64,000 nucleotides of DNA from Mermis nigrescens (taxonomy: Eukaryota > Nematoda > Enoplea > Mermithida > Mermithidae), in contig JAVLUZ010000199.1 in NCBI GenBank assembly GCA_036768485.1, forward strand, positions 1 to 64,000, given 5' to 3'. The position numbers and the translations under genes were made by a program. A model generated the notes under the pieces. That model was not told the origin of the DNA. It did no database searches and saw nothing but the letters and a program-made list of their open reading frames with translations. This document shows, in pieces, positions 21,160-31,974 of this stretch; position 1 is the first letter of the stretch, and every line of letters begins with the position of its first letter.

Positions 21160-21715
21160 ATTCTAATGTTTACTCGATAGAGTAGCGAGCAGGCATATAA
21201 TTTTAAAATTTGTTTGGGACAATGGGTTGATTTAAAGTGCTTCAATTACGCACCAAAAGCTCTATTATAATTTTAGATTTCCAACGCAAAAAATAAATAA
21301 AGCGAGCCTCGTTTGTTTACAAAATGTCTGTATTTTGCGAATGCATTTTATTTTATAAATCAAGATAAAGCATAAGCATGTAGAATTATAAATGTGATGA
21401 AATTTTAGTTGCTCAACTTTTGGCGAAAATTTGGTAAAATATTTACTCGATAGAGTAGCGCGCAGACATACAATTTTAAAATTTATTTGGAACAATTGAT
21501 AGATTTAAAGTGTTGCAATTTTGCACTAAAAAGCACTATTATAATTTTAGTAAAAGCAAAAATATAGTAAATAAAACGGGCCTCGTTTATTTACAAAATG
21601 TCTTTATTTTATAATGCATTTCATTTATCAAAAAGCATACGTGAGCAAAATTTTAGTCATGATAAAATTTTGGTAGCTCTACTTTTAGCAAAAATTATAT
21701 AAAATGTTTACTCGC
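21160..21715. repeat. Tandem repeat of about 265 bp between divergent Polinton genes
   Basis: Two full copies (about 21166-21430 and 21431-21705) share TTACTCGATAGAGTAGCG, GCATATAATTTTAAAATTT, TATTATAATTTTAG and GGCCTCGTTT.TTTACAAAATGTCT. They sit between the PC4-like gene (leftward) and the polymerase (rightward), where both promoters must lie, so they may be control repeats or origin-like sequence. Confidence 0.7.
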
Positions 21716-22005
21716 ACGCAGTTTAGCACAATTTTTATTTTCTAAAGGTACGCAAAAGAAAGCAAACAATGCGATTTTGGTTTAGATTGCTTGCTTAGTC
21801 TATAAAAGAATTTGACCTAAAAATTGTGTTTTGCTGTTATATGAATTTCATTGACTGAACAAAAGCTTAGATTTATGTACATAGGTAACGACGGTAAATA
21901 AAAGTTATTAAAACTTTCATTTTTATATGTTTAAAATGGAAAGTTTTTGAAGATTGTTTCATTTGAATTTAACGTTTGTTCGAATTCAGTGCGTTTTTCT
22001 TAATA

Positions 22006-25000
22006 ATGGATGAAAATGATTATCAATTAACATTAGACTATAGCGATTTTTCGGACTCAGAGGACAGTTTACCATATTTACAAAATGAAAATCTAAACGA
22101 AAGTTTAGTTTTGGAAAACATTTCGGATGAAGAGTCCTCAGATGTATTCGAAACTGATAGTTTAATAACAGTAGACGAATGGAATGAATCAGAAGAGCAA
22201 AGTAAAGCCGACTTTTCGGACGAATGGAGCGAGTCAGAAGAGCAAACTGGGGGTGAATTTCCGCCTGATCATTTTTATGAAATTAGCGATCCTAAAATTC
22301 AACACATTAAACGTTTTAATACGGATGGTGCTGAGTATCAAATTCATTTTAAGAATTCTCAAGACCTTACGAATTTGTCTGAACGGTTACCTCTTATTTT
22401 TGATCATGTCATAGAGACCGTTCTATCAAAATATGAACCTTCGACTTTTATTGGTCTTCAATTATCTAATCCCGATTTAGATAAACCTGTATTGATACAC
22501 TTTAGAAACCGCATAAATATTAACGGCGAACTGCTTCTGAATCAAATTGAACGCATTTTGCAGTCAAATCAAGAGGTTAAAATTGATTCTGCTGATTCGG
22601 TATTAAAAATTGTTGCTGTAACACCACAGTCAGGTACCGGACGCTATGGTAATACTATCATTCACGAAAAATTTCTAAATCGTGGCCCACACGGTGGATG
22701 CTTTCTTCAAATTCGTAACTCTGATAATTTATGTCTCGCTAGAGCTCTTGTAGTGGCTAGAGCTCGTCTGCATAAAGATGATCCCACTTTTTGTTGGAAT
22801 AACATAAGACAAGGTGATGCAAGGCGTCATACGATGCAAAAACTAAAAGCTCAAGATCTTATGAAGTCAGCAAAGCTCGAAAATCACGAGGCAGCATGTG
22901 GCATACCTGAACTGATCAAACTACAAAGCATTATGCCAGGATATAAAATCAAAGTGTTTAAAAAAGGCGATCGCAACGAATTATTTTTTGAGGGTAAGAG
23001 ATGATTTTTTCATAGATAATTTTGCTTTTCAAAAATTTATTAGATAAACATATTTACTATATTAAGGTTCAACGAAATCTGACAAGGTCTTGCATTTATA
23101 TTTGCACGATGGACATTATACCGTTATTAGTAAAATTGCCGCATTTTTTTCGTGCAGCTACTTTTGTGAGCTTTGTAATGTACCATACAGTAACCGAGAA
23201 AATCATCGTTGTATTCATAAATGCACTTCATGCCATCATTATCCGCCGTGTGCAAAAACTGAAATTTTAACCTGCTCTTCATGCAACCGATATTTTTATA
23301 ATTTAAAATGCTTTCAAAATCATCGTAAAGTTACCAAACAAAAAAGAAAAAGAAAAATAATTGAAGTATCTATATGTTCACGAATTCAACGCTGTAAGAA
23401 ATGCGGCAAACATTTGAGACGAGCCCATAAAAAGAAGCACAAATGTGGCTATTTTCACTGCCGAATTTGCAAAAAACAAGTTCAACAGAAAGGTTATTTC
23501 ACTTTATTTTTTAAAAATATTTTTCCATATTAAATTTTTGTTTTTTAATTTAAGGGCATTTATGTTATATGGCCAAAATTTCAAATGAAGACGATGATGA
23601 TGAAGACAGTGAGTATGATGATGAAATAGATATGGAAAAGTCGGAAAAAATTTCAAAAGAAGAAATTGTTCAACGTTTTGTGTTTTTTGACTTTGAAACT
23701 ACCCAAGAACGTGTTTTAAAAGACGCAGTATATGGCCCTGAATTGGAACATGTTCCAAATTTATGTATAGCTCATATTGTCTGTGAAGATTGTCGGAATA
23801 ATGAGCCTTTATTATCTTGTTTTCGTTGTGGTTTAAATAAGCGAATTTTTATAGGACAAAATTGTTTAGACGAATTTTGTACCTTTTTGTTTGATATGAA
23901 GCACGTAACGGCGATTGCACATAATGCTAAAGGCTTTGACGGACAATTTATTTTGCAATTCTTTCACAAGCATGGCAAAGTTCCGAAAATAATCAGTAAA
24001 GGTATATTTATGAAGCGTACAAATTTTACTCACATGCACTTATGATTATGTTTATAATTTTTAAGGGCTGGAATTAATTGCGATTTCTTATGGTACTGTT
24101 AAAATAATAGATTCATTCAATTTTTTGCCAATGAAGTTGGCAAATTTGCCTAAAACTTTTGGTATCCAGGAATTATGTAAAGGCTATTTTCCACACAATT
24201 TTAATATACGATCCAATTTTAATTACGTCGGCGAATGGCCAGATGCAAGCTATTATAATCCAACGGTTATGAATACTGACGAGCATAAACGGTTTTATGA
24301 GTGGTACAATTTGCAAAAAGGAAAAGTATATATTTTTTTTTATATTCCGTTTTTTTTTTCAATTAAAGTTTTTTTTATTTATTTAAGATATTCAATTTCA
24401 AAGATCAACTTTTGGCTTACTGTGATAGCGATGTTACAGTATTAAGACAGTGTTGCCTAAAATTTAGAGATATTTTCATAAATGAAACAACAGTTGATCC
24501 TTTTGAACGTTCATTAACAATAGCTAGTGCATGCAATATGGTTTTTCGTAAACTATTCTTAAAACCAATGACTATAGGCATAATTCCTAACGATAATTAT
24601 AGAAGAAATGAAAAACAATCAATAATAGCATTAAAATGGTTGAAATGGATTAGCCACAAAGAACATAAATATATTTCTCATAAGGAAAATGGATATGAAG
24701 TAAAAATCGGAAAATATAAAGTAGATGGGATTGCTGGCAATACAGTATACGAACACCTAGGTTGTTATTGGCACGGTTGCCCTAGATGTATGGTAAAAAG
24801 AACTAATCTTACTGCTGATCGAATGTTAACTGCAAAGGAAGCACATGATAAAGTCTTAGAGCGTCGGAAATTTATTCAACAAGCAGGATATAAGCTTATA
24901 GAGATTTGGGAATGTGAATTAAAGGATCAACTTGCAGCTAATTCAACTATGAAAACCTTCTTTGACAACGTGATTACAAAAGAGCCTCCAATTAACCCAC

Positions 25001-26800
25001 GTGAAGGTATTGTTTTTTTTTTAAACTTTCTTTAAAATATGTGTATTTGATTTTTTTTTAGCTTTCTATGGCGGAAGAACCAATGCAATAAAATTGTATC
25101 ATAAAATTAAAAAAGATTCTAATGGTTTTCCGCTGCAAAAAATAAATTACATAGATGTATGCAGTTTGTACCCTTTCATAAACAAGTACGGAAAATATCC
25201 ACTAGGTCATCCTACGATTTTGACGGAAAATTTCGAAAATGTGAATCTAGAAAATCAACCCTACGAGGGTTTGATTAAATGTAAAATTTTACCACCAAAA
25301 CATTTGTTTCACCCAGTTTTACCATTTCGATCTGGCGGTAAATTAATGTTTCCACTTTGCCAAATGTGTGCTAGCCTTCAACAAAAAGAAAAATGTCAGC
25401 ATAATGATCTACAGCGCGCCCTCAATGGTACTTGGGTTACAATGGAAGTTTATAAAGCCTTAGAGAAAGGATATAAAGTAAGTGTGTTTAAATTTTTATT
25501 GTTTTAAAAATGATTTTATGCGTTTATAGGTTTTACAAATTTTTGAAATTTGGCACTACGAACGAGTGGAACAATATGACCCTATAATAAATGCCAGTGG
25601 AGGACTGTTTACTGAATACGTCAACACGTTTATGAAAATGAAAATTGTAAGAATATAAATAAATAAATTCAAATAATATTACGGCCAAATAAAAATTTAT
25701 TATACCTATTATCGTTTTATATTAATTTTTCAGGAGTCTGAAGGATATCCGTCCATTATTCAGTTTGATGAAGATAAAAAGGCGTATATTCAAAATATTG
25801 AAAATCGGGAAAATATATTATTGGATCCTAACAAAATTGAGAAAAATTCTGGGAAAAGATCGTTATCGAAATTAATGCTTAATAGCTTTTGGGGAAAAGT
25901 AAGAAATATTGAAATTTTAACAATAATAAAAATAAATATTAGCAAGTGATGTTTTTATTAAAGCTTAAAATTATGAGTATGACTAAACGTAACATTTTAT
26001 TATGGGTTTAACCTTAAAATTGCTTTTATCTATGTTAATATATGTATTTATGTACCAATTTTTTTCATAAAATGCTTTTTCAGTTCGGTCAAAGAAACAA
26101 TTTGAATAAGACGATTTACTTTAAAGATCCGGCCAAATACTACGCTCACGTTTTTAACCCATCCATTACAGTTTTGGCTATTCATACGATATCCGAGGAG
26201 CTAATTGCTGTTACCTTCAAGCAGCACGATGATTTTATAGACGTTATGAGTAACACAAATTCGGTAATTGCAGCATATACAACAGCACAGGCTCGCCTAA
26301 AACTTTATTCTTACATTGAACAACTTGGCAGAAGAGTATTTTACTTCGATACGGACAGTATTATATATATTTCAAACTTAAATAACGAAACCGAGTATCA
26401 TGTACCTATCGGCAATGGATTAGGCGAAATGACTGACGAGCTTCGTGAGTATGGGGAAGGATCTTACATTTCCGAATTTTGCAGCGGTGGGCCAAAAAAT
26501 TATGGATACCGCGTTTTCGCTACAAACGATATGAAAGATCATTTTGTTATAAAAGTGCGAGGAATCACTTTATCTTATATCACATTAAAACGCGTAAATT
26601 TTACTTCTATGCGTCGTCTTGTACGTGCATTTGTTAAACAAAATTGCATAAATAATATTTTTGTCGTTTCATCAAATATTCGTCGCAAAAATGACGGCAG
26701 AAAGGTTGTCACAAAACTTGTTCCTAAAAAATTTTGTGTCGTGTATGATAAGCGTATTATTCGTAAAAATTATACTACTGTGCCGTACGGTTGGTCGTAA
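22006..26800 (+). CDS. Protein-primed DNA polymerase B, nine exons (Polinton pPolB)
   Basis: The exons are 22006-22993, 23067-23492, 23555-24001, 24066-24325, 24388-25006, 25062-25477, 25530-25646, 25734-25898 and 26084-26800. All have GT..AG borders and phase agrees throughout, giving 1384 residues. The N-terminal part (exon 1) has an acidic start and a block with DNLCLARALVVARA that is typical of Polinton/adintovirus polymerases. Exon 2 is Cys/His-rich and zinc-ribbon-like. The exonuclease motifs are FFDFETT (about 515), HNAKGFDG (about 600) and AYCDSDV (about 718). The polymerase motifs are A, DVCSLYP (about 940); B, KLMLNSFWGK (about 1140); and C, YFDTDSI (about 1235). It replicates the element by protein priming. 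Eight introns of 52-185 bp are unusual for a Polinton polymerase. Confidence 0.93.
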
Positions 26801-26914
26801 TATTTATGCAAGTATATAAAGAGGTATATTGAAAATAAATTTAGTCTTCAAAATTTATCTTACAGAAATCAGACGTGTTTTGCACCCTTGTGATTAATAT
26901 TATATTCAATAACG

Positions 26915-27409
26915 ATGATGCACTTTCTTCTAAAATTTATATTTACAACTATTATAATCCATAAACTTTTGGCAATTGAAAATAATGAATGGAGATTGCT
27001 TCCGCCACCTCTGAGAAATTATGAATTAACCATAACGCATGTACCTAGTTTGAGTACTTCTGAAATAATAAATTTTAATGCGAGTTGTTCCAATCGAAAT
27101 AAACATCTTTTGTTACACTTACCCAGTAATGTTAACAAAACAGTTGTATATAACATAGCTATAGCTGAGCAAGACAAATTCGCAAAATTTATTGAACAAA
27201 ATAAAGATTGTCCCACTAATGCAGGGAGATTAGACGCCTTCAATGATAGAATAATATATTATAGTCCCTATATATTTATAAATTGTGGAAGGGTTTCAAA
27301 ATTTTTCTACATGACTGCTATAACTTTTAATCTTGATTACGCGAGAACTGTATTTTTACTTGGTATTTTAAAAATAAAAGCTCCTGATTGTAGACCCCAC
27401 GTTGAGTAA
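26915..27409 (+). CDS. Small secreted protein, Polinton accessory (unknown function)
   Basis: This is a frame of 164 residues (two possible ATGs, 26915 and 26918). Residues 1-20 (FLLKFIFTTIIIHKLLA) look like a signal peptide. The rest has N-glycosylation sites (NFNAS, NKTVV) and paired cysteines in a compact ectodomain. The stretch from NKTVVYNIAIAE through FIEQNKDC to YSPYIFINCG matches the C-terminal part of the gene at 28176-28657, so the two are paralogues on either side of the ATPase. Polintons are not known to need a secreted product. It may be a surface or host-interaction protein. I do not recognise a family. Confidence 0.6.
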   Translation: MMHFLLKFIFTTIIIHKLLAIENNEWRLLPPPLRNYELTITHVPSLSTSEIINFNASCSNRNKHLLLHLPSNVNKTVVYNIAIAEQDKFAKFIEQNKDCPTNAGRLDAFNDRIIYYSPYIFINCGRVSKFFYMTAITFNLDYARTVFLLGILKIKAPDCRPHVE

Positions 27410-27464
27410 TATAAAATTGATTTTACATCGAAATTAAATCATTATTTAAAAGTATAAAGTAAGC

Positions 27465-28091
27465 ATGGACGTTAAATGGAAACATCCTTTTAACTGTATT
27501 GTTTCGGGGCCAACAAAGTCTGGAAAAACTGAATTTGTTAAAAAATTTGTGCAATTTTCAAACGAAATGATAGATTTTCCGCCTTCAAAAATTTATTGGT
27601 GTTTTACCGAATGGCAGCCAGCTTATCATGCATTATTAAATAAAAATATTAATTTTGTTGAAGGAATTCCAAATTTCGATGATTTAAAATCAAATAAAAA
27701 TGAACCAAAATTATTGATTTTGGATGATTTAATGTTGGATACTAAATCTGATTCAAGATTAAGCGAACTTTTTACAAAAGGATCTCATCATTGGAATTTG
27801 TCGATTATACATATAGTTCAAAATGCATTCTACGACGGATTGAGGACAAGCAGAATTAATGCGCAGTATTTAGTTTTATTGAAGAATCCCTCGGATAAAT
27901 TGCAAGCTAAAATTTTAGAAAGACAAATATTTCCAGGTTCGAAACATTTTTCTGAAGCGTTTTCAGATGCAACAAGAGAACCTTTTGGATATTTACTGAT
28001 CGATTTATGCCAGACCACGCCTGAAAACATGCGGCTGAGAACTAATATTTTTCCTACAGACGATAAAAATTACGTTTATGTACCGAAATAA
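27465..28091 (+). CDS. Genome-packaging ATPase (FtsK/HerA superfamily, Polinton)
   Basis: This 208-residue frame starts at ATG 27465. Walker A is GPTKSGKT (residues 15-22) and Walker B is LLILDD (about 83-88), followed by a polar sensor region (HIVQNAF). The length and the order of motifs match Polinton and adenovirus-like packaging ATPases. These proteins pump DNA into the capsid, and here the gene lies next to the other virion genes. It is intact, intronless and preceded by AT-rich spacer. Confidence 0.92.
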   Translation: MDVKWKHPFNCIVSGPTKSGKTEFVKKFVQFSNEMIDFPPSKIYWCFTEWQPAYHALLNKNINFVEGIPNFDDLKSNKNEPKLLILDDLMLDTKSDSRLSELFTKGSHHWNLSIIHIVQNAFYDGLRTSRINAQYLVLLKNPSDKLQAKILERQIFPGSKHFSEAFSDATREPFGYLLIDLCQTTPENMRLRTNIFPTDDKNYVYVPK

Positions 28092-28175
28092 ATACAACTG
28101 CAAAACTTGAAAAAATTCATTTTAGAAATTTTGAAGTCTCAAAGCTACAATCTTTTACAACTTATCTCCTGAATT

Positions 28176-28657
28176 ATGGAAAATGGACGAAATGGGTTTA
28201 TTCATAGCATTTTACGACGAACAGTGCCAAGTACAAGAACACTAAATTTTGTATTAGCGTCACCATTCCTAGCTTTGATATTTTTTCTCGCTTTTATGAC
28301 CGCATTATTCTACGACTTACAAGTGAAAAAGTGTATGGAAAACACTTATAGCCGAGAAGCAAATTTTACGATTTTAGTACACACGCCTAGTAAATTAAAC
28401 AGAACGACTATGTACAGCTTAAGCAATGAAGAAAAAGCCACTTGCTAAACTTTATAGAGAAAAATATTGCATGTACGCCTGGAATAGGAAGAGAGTTTAG
28501 ATTAAAAGGCTGCTTTAGATTAATTATTTTTAGCCCAGACATATACATATGTTGCGCAATTGACGGGTTATTTACTAGCTTACACGTTGCGTCAATGAAT
28601 TTCTCCTACAAAGATACTTGGCGGCTAATTCAAGTCTTAAACACAACTAGTTTTTAA
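28176..28657 (+). pseudogene. Type II membrane protein paralogue of 26915-27409, frameshifted
   Basis: The first frame (28176-28448) gives 90 residues with a cytoplasmic basic start and one hydrophobic span (about 25-46, ASPFLALIFFLAFMTALFY). N-glycosylation sites follow (ANFT, LNRT). It ends in a premature stop at 28446-28448. The matching remainder (28442-28657), with FIEKN and SPDIYICC, reads in the next frame and aligns with the second half of the secreted protein at 26915. A single-base frameshift near 28440 therefore splits the gene. It could be a true mutation, an assembly error or a ribosomal shift. Because both parts are otherwise open, the break is recent. Confidence 0.6.
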
Positions 28658-28739
28658 CAAATCTTTATATAAACGTTTTTTTTTGCTAAATTTCATTCAT
28701 TTCGGTTCAATCCTTTCGGGTCCAGTCGATTTTGCAATT

Positions 28740-29195
28740 ATGGTCGCTGCTTCGTTTGAACTATTTGTTCGAATCATTCATCAACGAGGGAGAGGTATAA
28801 ATGTTTTAATTTTTTTTTTGTAAAAACACGCTATTTTCACCTTTTTTTCAGCAATTTATGTCTTAAATCATGAAAAAGCGTTTCTTGCTGATGTATTTTG
28901 GACGCGATTTTCGACTGAGGCAAAAGCATCTTATAAAGAAAAAGCAAGACAATACAATAGTCAATACTTATTAACTGGTCGAAGGCGCATGTCAGCCTTT
29001 TGGTATTTTGCCAATGAGCTTTTATCCCAAATCAAAAAGAGAGATTTGCATGCTAACTTCTTACAAGGGTTATACAGAGATTTGGATGAAGATATAAGAC
29101 ATGATTTTTCCGATTTGAATGATTCAAATTTTTACTACCGTAAAAGCTATTTCATGCGAATTTTAAATGACGAGGCAGATTTCTTGCTGCACTGA
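28740..29195 (+). CDS. HMG-box-like DNA-binding protein 1 (Polinton)
   Basis: The exons are 28740-28794 and 28852-29195, joined in phase 1 to give 132 residues. The core FWTRFSTEAKASYKEKARQY has the W..hS.eaK..Y...A spacing of the HMG box, followed by TGRRRMSAFWYFANEL. Such proteins bend DNA and could coat or organise viral DNA. The same core, with the same intron position and phase, recurs at 35188-35604, so the gene is duplicated. The HMG label rests on spacing and aromatic residues only. Confidence 0.6.
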
Positions 29196-29256
29196 TGTTA
29201 TAAATAGGTACTGAAAGTTAAAATGTATCATTTTCGTATTTTGTGTTTATGGCGTC

Positions 29257-29598
29257 ATGTCGCATCGGTTACAAGATAACATTAATGAATTGAAAGTATT
29301 AGCAAAGTGCAAACCTTATCAGCGTAAAGCGTTTTTGAATAAAGCTAACAAAGAACTTATTTATTGTATTTCGGATATATGTTATAATATACTGCGCGGT
29401 AATATTTTACTGACTCCATTGCAAAAGAAACAACTAAAACGATATAAAAATAATATTCGCTACTTGGGCACAAAGAAAGGAACAAAACTAGCTCAAAAAC
29501 GTGCACTTATTCAAAAAGGCGGATTTTTACCACTTTTATTAGCCCCTTTATTTAGCATTGCTACTGACTTGCTTAGTGATTTAATTAGAAAACAATGA
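29257..29598 (+). CDS. Polinton core-type small basic protein
   Basis: This frame of 113 residues is rich in Lys and Arg and has a hydrophobic tail (GGFLPLLLAPLFSIATDLL, residues 90-108). The pattern of GNILLTPLQKKQLKRYKNN followed by a GGFLP tail recurs among Polinton and adintovirus small proteins that I know by pattern, and these are thought to be virion core or membrane-active components. Its stop overlaps the next start as ATGA at 29595. Confidence 0.65.
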   Translation: MSHRLQDNINELKVLAKCKPYQRKAFLNKANKELIYCISDICYNILRGNILLTPLQKKQLKRYKNNIRYLGTKKGTKLAQKRALIQKGGFLPLLLAPLFSIATDLLSDLIRKQ

Positions 29599-30332
29599 AA
29601 TTTACTAACAAAATGGTATTAGTACCTCAAGATGTTTTATCTAGTCAATCAAATACTGAAAAATCACCACTACAAAAACAAATTAATGAATTTAAAGACG
29701 AAATTAAATGGATTTTGGAAAATGAAAGTGAAAGCCCAGAACGTCAATTCCAATTGTATTCACAGCTTTTTCGTAGATATTTAAATTTAGAAGCCGAAAG
29801 TCGTGAACCTCAAACTGTGATTTTTAAGCCCGAGGAAAAGAGTGATGAAAAGCCTGATTTTAAATTTACTTGGTTTGATACAATTTTGTCTAGCCTTCCA
29901 AAAAGTAAAATAAAACAAGCTCAAATGCTAGTTTCTCACATTAAACGCAGTAAATTAATTAAAGTAAACGATAATGGCGAGATTTCAGTCGATGACCGTC
30001 CTATTCCTAATTCTCATATTGTGGACCTTATTAATGATTTCAGTAGAGAACGCATTAAAACTGAGCCTCCAATTGGAGCGTCAGAATTTGCACAAGCTTT
30101 ATTCAAAGAACATGTTCCTAAAGAATTTATAGGAAACCCAAATAGACGAAAAATGTTGGCTGAAAAAATATATAAGAAGCAATCCGAAAAATCCGACTCA
30201 GTTACAGAATATGATTCAGCGACAGAAGGTTCAGCTGCAGAAACAATTAAACAGGAAACAACGCCTAAAATATATAAAAATATAAGAAAATTTAGAAAAT
30301 TATATAGATATAGTCCATTATACGATGAATGA
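29595..30332 (+). CDS. Polinton conserved protein with helical N-terminus, unknown role
   Basis: This 245-residue frame overlaps its left neighbour by four bases (ATGA) and its right neighbour by eight. It begins MKFTNKMVLVPQDVL, a start I associate with a widespread Polinton protein lying just before the integrase. An acidic helical region (QKQINEFKDEIKWILENE) and a small central domain (about 92-140, FTWFDTILSSLPKSK) follow. It ends in a low-complexity Ser/Thr/Glu stretch and a basic tail. The family's function is not established to my knowledge. Its place in the late block suggests a virion role. Confidence 0.65.
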   Translation: MKFTNKMVLVPQDVLSSQSNTEKSPLQKQINEFKDEIKWILENESESPERQFQLYSQLFRRYLNLEAESREPQTVIFKPEEKSDEKPDFKFTWFDTILSSLPKSKIKQAQMLVSHIKRSKLIKVNDNGEISVDDRPIPNSHIVDLINDFSRERIKTEPPIGASEFAQALFKEHVPKEFIGNPNRRKMLAEKIYKKQSEKSDSVTEYDSATEGSAAETIKQETTPKIYKNIRKFRKLYRYSPLYDE

Positions 30333-31398
30333 AAAATTGTTCAAATCTATTTATAGTAATTTGAATAATCCCTCATCTTTTACTAGTATTAAATTATTGT
30401 ATAACGCTGCTAAAGCTAAAGACCCATCAGTCACATTAGCTAAGGTGAAAAAGTGGTTATCCTCGCAGGATACATATACTTTACATAGGCAAGCCTATCG
30501 AAAATTTAAGAGGAATAAAATTTACGTTTTTGATATTGATCATCAGTGGGAATTAGATCTTGCTGATTTAACATCGTTAGTGAATTTCAACAATGGTTTT
30601 AAATTCATTTTAACCTGTATTGACGTTTTAAGTAAATATGCATGGGCTAAACCTCTTAAAAATAAATCGGCTACTAATGTTTCGCAAGCATTTAAATCAA
30701 TTTTATCGGAAGGACGTAAACCATGGAGACTTCGAACAGATAAAGGAAAAGAGTTTGTAAATCAGGAATTTCAAAAGCTATTAAATCAAGAACAAATTGA
30801 ATTTTTTACATCTCAAAACGAAGATATTAAATGCGCAATTATAGAAAGGTTTAATCGTACCTTGAAAAATAGAATGTTTCGTTATTTTACCGAGAAAGGA
30901 ACATACAACTGGATTGATGTCTTGGACCAACTAGTTGAAAATTATAATAATACAGTACACCGATCAATTAAAATGAAACCAGCGGATGTTAACGTCAATA
31001 ATGTTCAACAAGTTTTGGAAAATTTGTATGGAAAAATTAAAAAGAGTAAAGAGCCTAAATTAGCAGTTGGTGCTTATGTACGAATTTCAAAGTACCGTCA
31101 AGTATTTGATAAAAGCTACATTCCTCAGTACACAGAAGAAATTTTTAAAATTTCACAGGTTATTCGACGTCAAACTGAACCAGTTTACAAACTTATTGAT
31201 TTAAGCGGAGAACACATAATTGGAACATTTTATGAACGCGAACTCTTAAAAATTGAATTTAATAAAGACCGTACATTTAAAATTGAAAAAATAATCAAGC
31301 GTCGACGTCTAAGAAACGGACAAGTTCAATTATTAGTAAAGTGGTTTGGATATCCTGAAAAATTTAACGAATGGATTCTTGAGACGGATATAACATGA
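30325..31398 (+). CDS. Integrase with chromodomain (Polinton INT)
   Basis: This 357-residue frame has the RVE/DDE core: WELDLADL with the first Asp (about 78-81), CIDVLSKYAWAKPL, RTDKGKEF with the second Asp (139) and IERFNRTLK with the catalytic Glu (174). The spacing of 35 is the retroviral/Polinton value. An N-terminal helical domain precedes it. Residues of about 318-356 (KIEKIIKRRRLRN to NEWILETDI) form a chromodomain, which could steer insertion to marked chromatin. It inserts the linear element DNA into the host genome. It overlaps the preceding stop and shares ATGA with the next gene at 31395. All catalytic residues are present. Confidence 0.93.
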   Translation: MNEKLFKSIYSNLNNPSSFTSIKLLYNAAKAKDPSVTLAKVKKWLSSQDTYTLHRQAYRKFKRNKIYVFDIDHQWELDLADLTSLVNFNNGFKFILTCIDVLSKYAWAKPLKNKSATNVSQAFKSILSEGRKPWRLRTDKGKEFVNQEFQKLLNQEQIEFFTSQNEDIKCAIIERFNRTLKNRMFRYFTEKGTYNWIDVLDQLVENYNNTVHRSIKMKPADVNVNNVQQVLENLYGKIKKSKEPKLAVGAYVRISKYRQVFDKSYIPQYTEEIFKISQVIRRQTEPVYKLIDLSGEHIIGTFYERELLKIEFNKDRTFKIEKIIKRRRLRNGQVQLLVKWFGYPEKFNEWILETDIT

Positions 31399-31919
31399 AC
31401 GGCTACGAAATTCGAAATATTGTACAATCAGATAAGGTACTACAACGCATTTTCCTCGGTATTTTCCCAAGTGACAAACTTCCCTGGAAAATACCATTTA
31501 GACCGGCTGCTCTTATTGCAAATATCGATCGCCATTATCAAAGCGGACAGCATTGGGTTGCATTCTATTTTGATTCAAGCGGCAATGTTGATTATTTTGA
31601 TTCATTAGGATTACCACCTTTCGTAGAATCTTTTAATCGTTTTATGCGTAGAAATAGCAAGATGCAAAATTTTAATAAGATACGTTATCAGAGTTCATAT
31701 AGCGCTACCTGTGGACTTTATTGTATTTTCTTCTTGTTTCATAGATGTCGTGATATTGCTATGAATTCAATTTTTAAATACTTTACACCGAATTTGATGC
31801 ATAATGATAGTATTATATGTAACTTTATGCAAAATGTTTACAGTGTATGCCCTAGTTCGTGCTGCTTTCGACCTGATTTGCAACTTTGTATTCCTTATTG
31901 GAAAATGAAATTTATATAA
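31395..31919 (+). CDS. Adenain-like cysteine protease (Polinton PRO)
   Basis: This 174-residue frame carries the C5/C48-type triad order: His in GQHWVAFYF (53), Asp in DYFDSLG (69), Gln in RYQSS (99) and Cys in ATCGLYC (106). The length and the sequence DYFDSLGLPP match adenovirus endopeptidase relatives, which mature virion proteins. The start overlaps the integrase stop (ATGA). All four catalytic positions are intact. Confidence 0.88.
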   Translation: MNGYEIRNIVQSDKVLQRIFLGIFPSDKLPWKIPFRPAALIANIDRHYQSGQHWVAFYFDSSGNVDYFDSLGLPPFVESFNRFMRRNSKMQNFNKIRYQSSYSATCGLYCIFFLFHRCRDIAMNSIFKYFTPNLMHNDSIICNFMQNVYSVCPSSCCFRPDLQLCIPYWKMKFI

Positions 31920-31974
31920 AGCAAACATTTTACGCATTTATTCATTTGTGAAAGTTTTCTCTTAGCAAGTAGTC

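Noticed and set aside
21265..21495. Minus-strand frame in the Polinton
   Set aside because: It lies in the 265-bp tandem repeat and has no resemblance to any Polinton protein.
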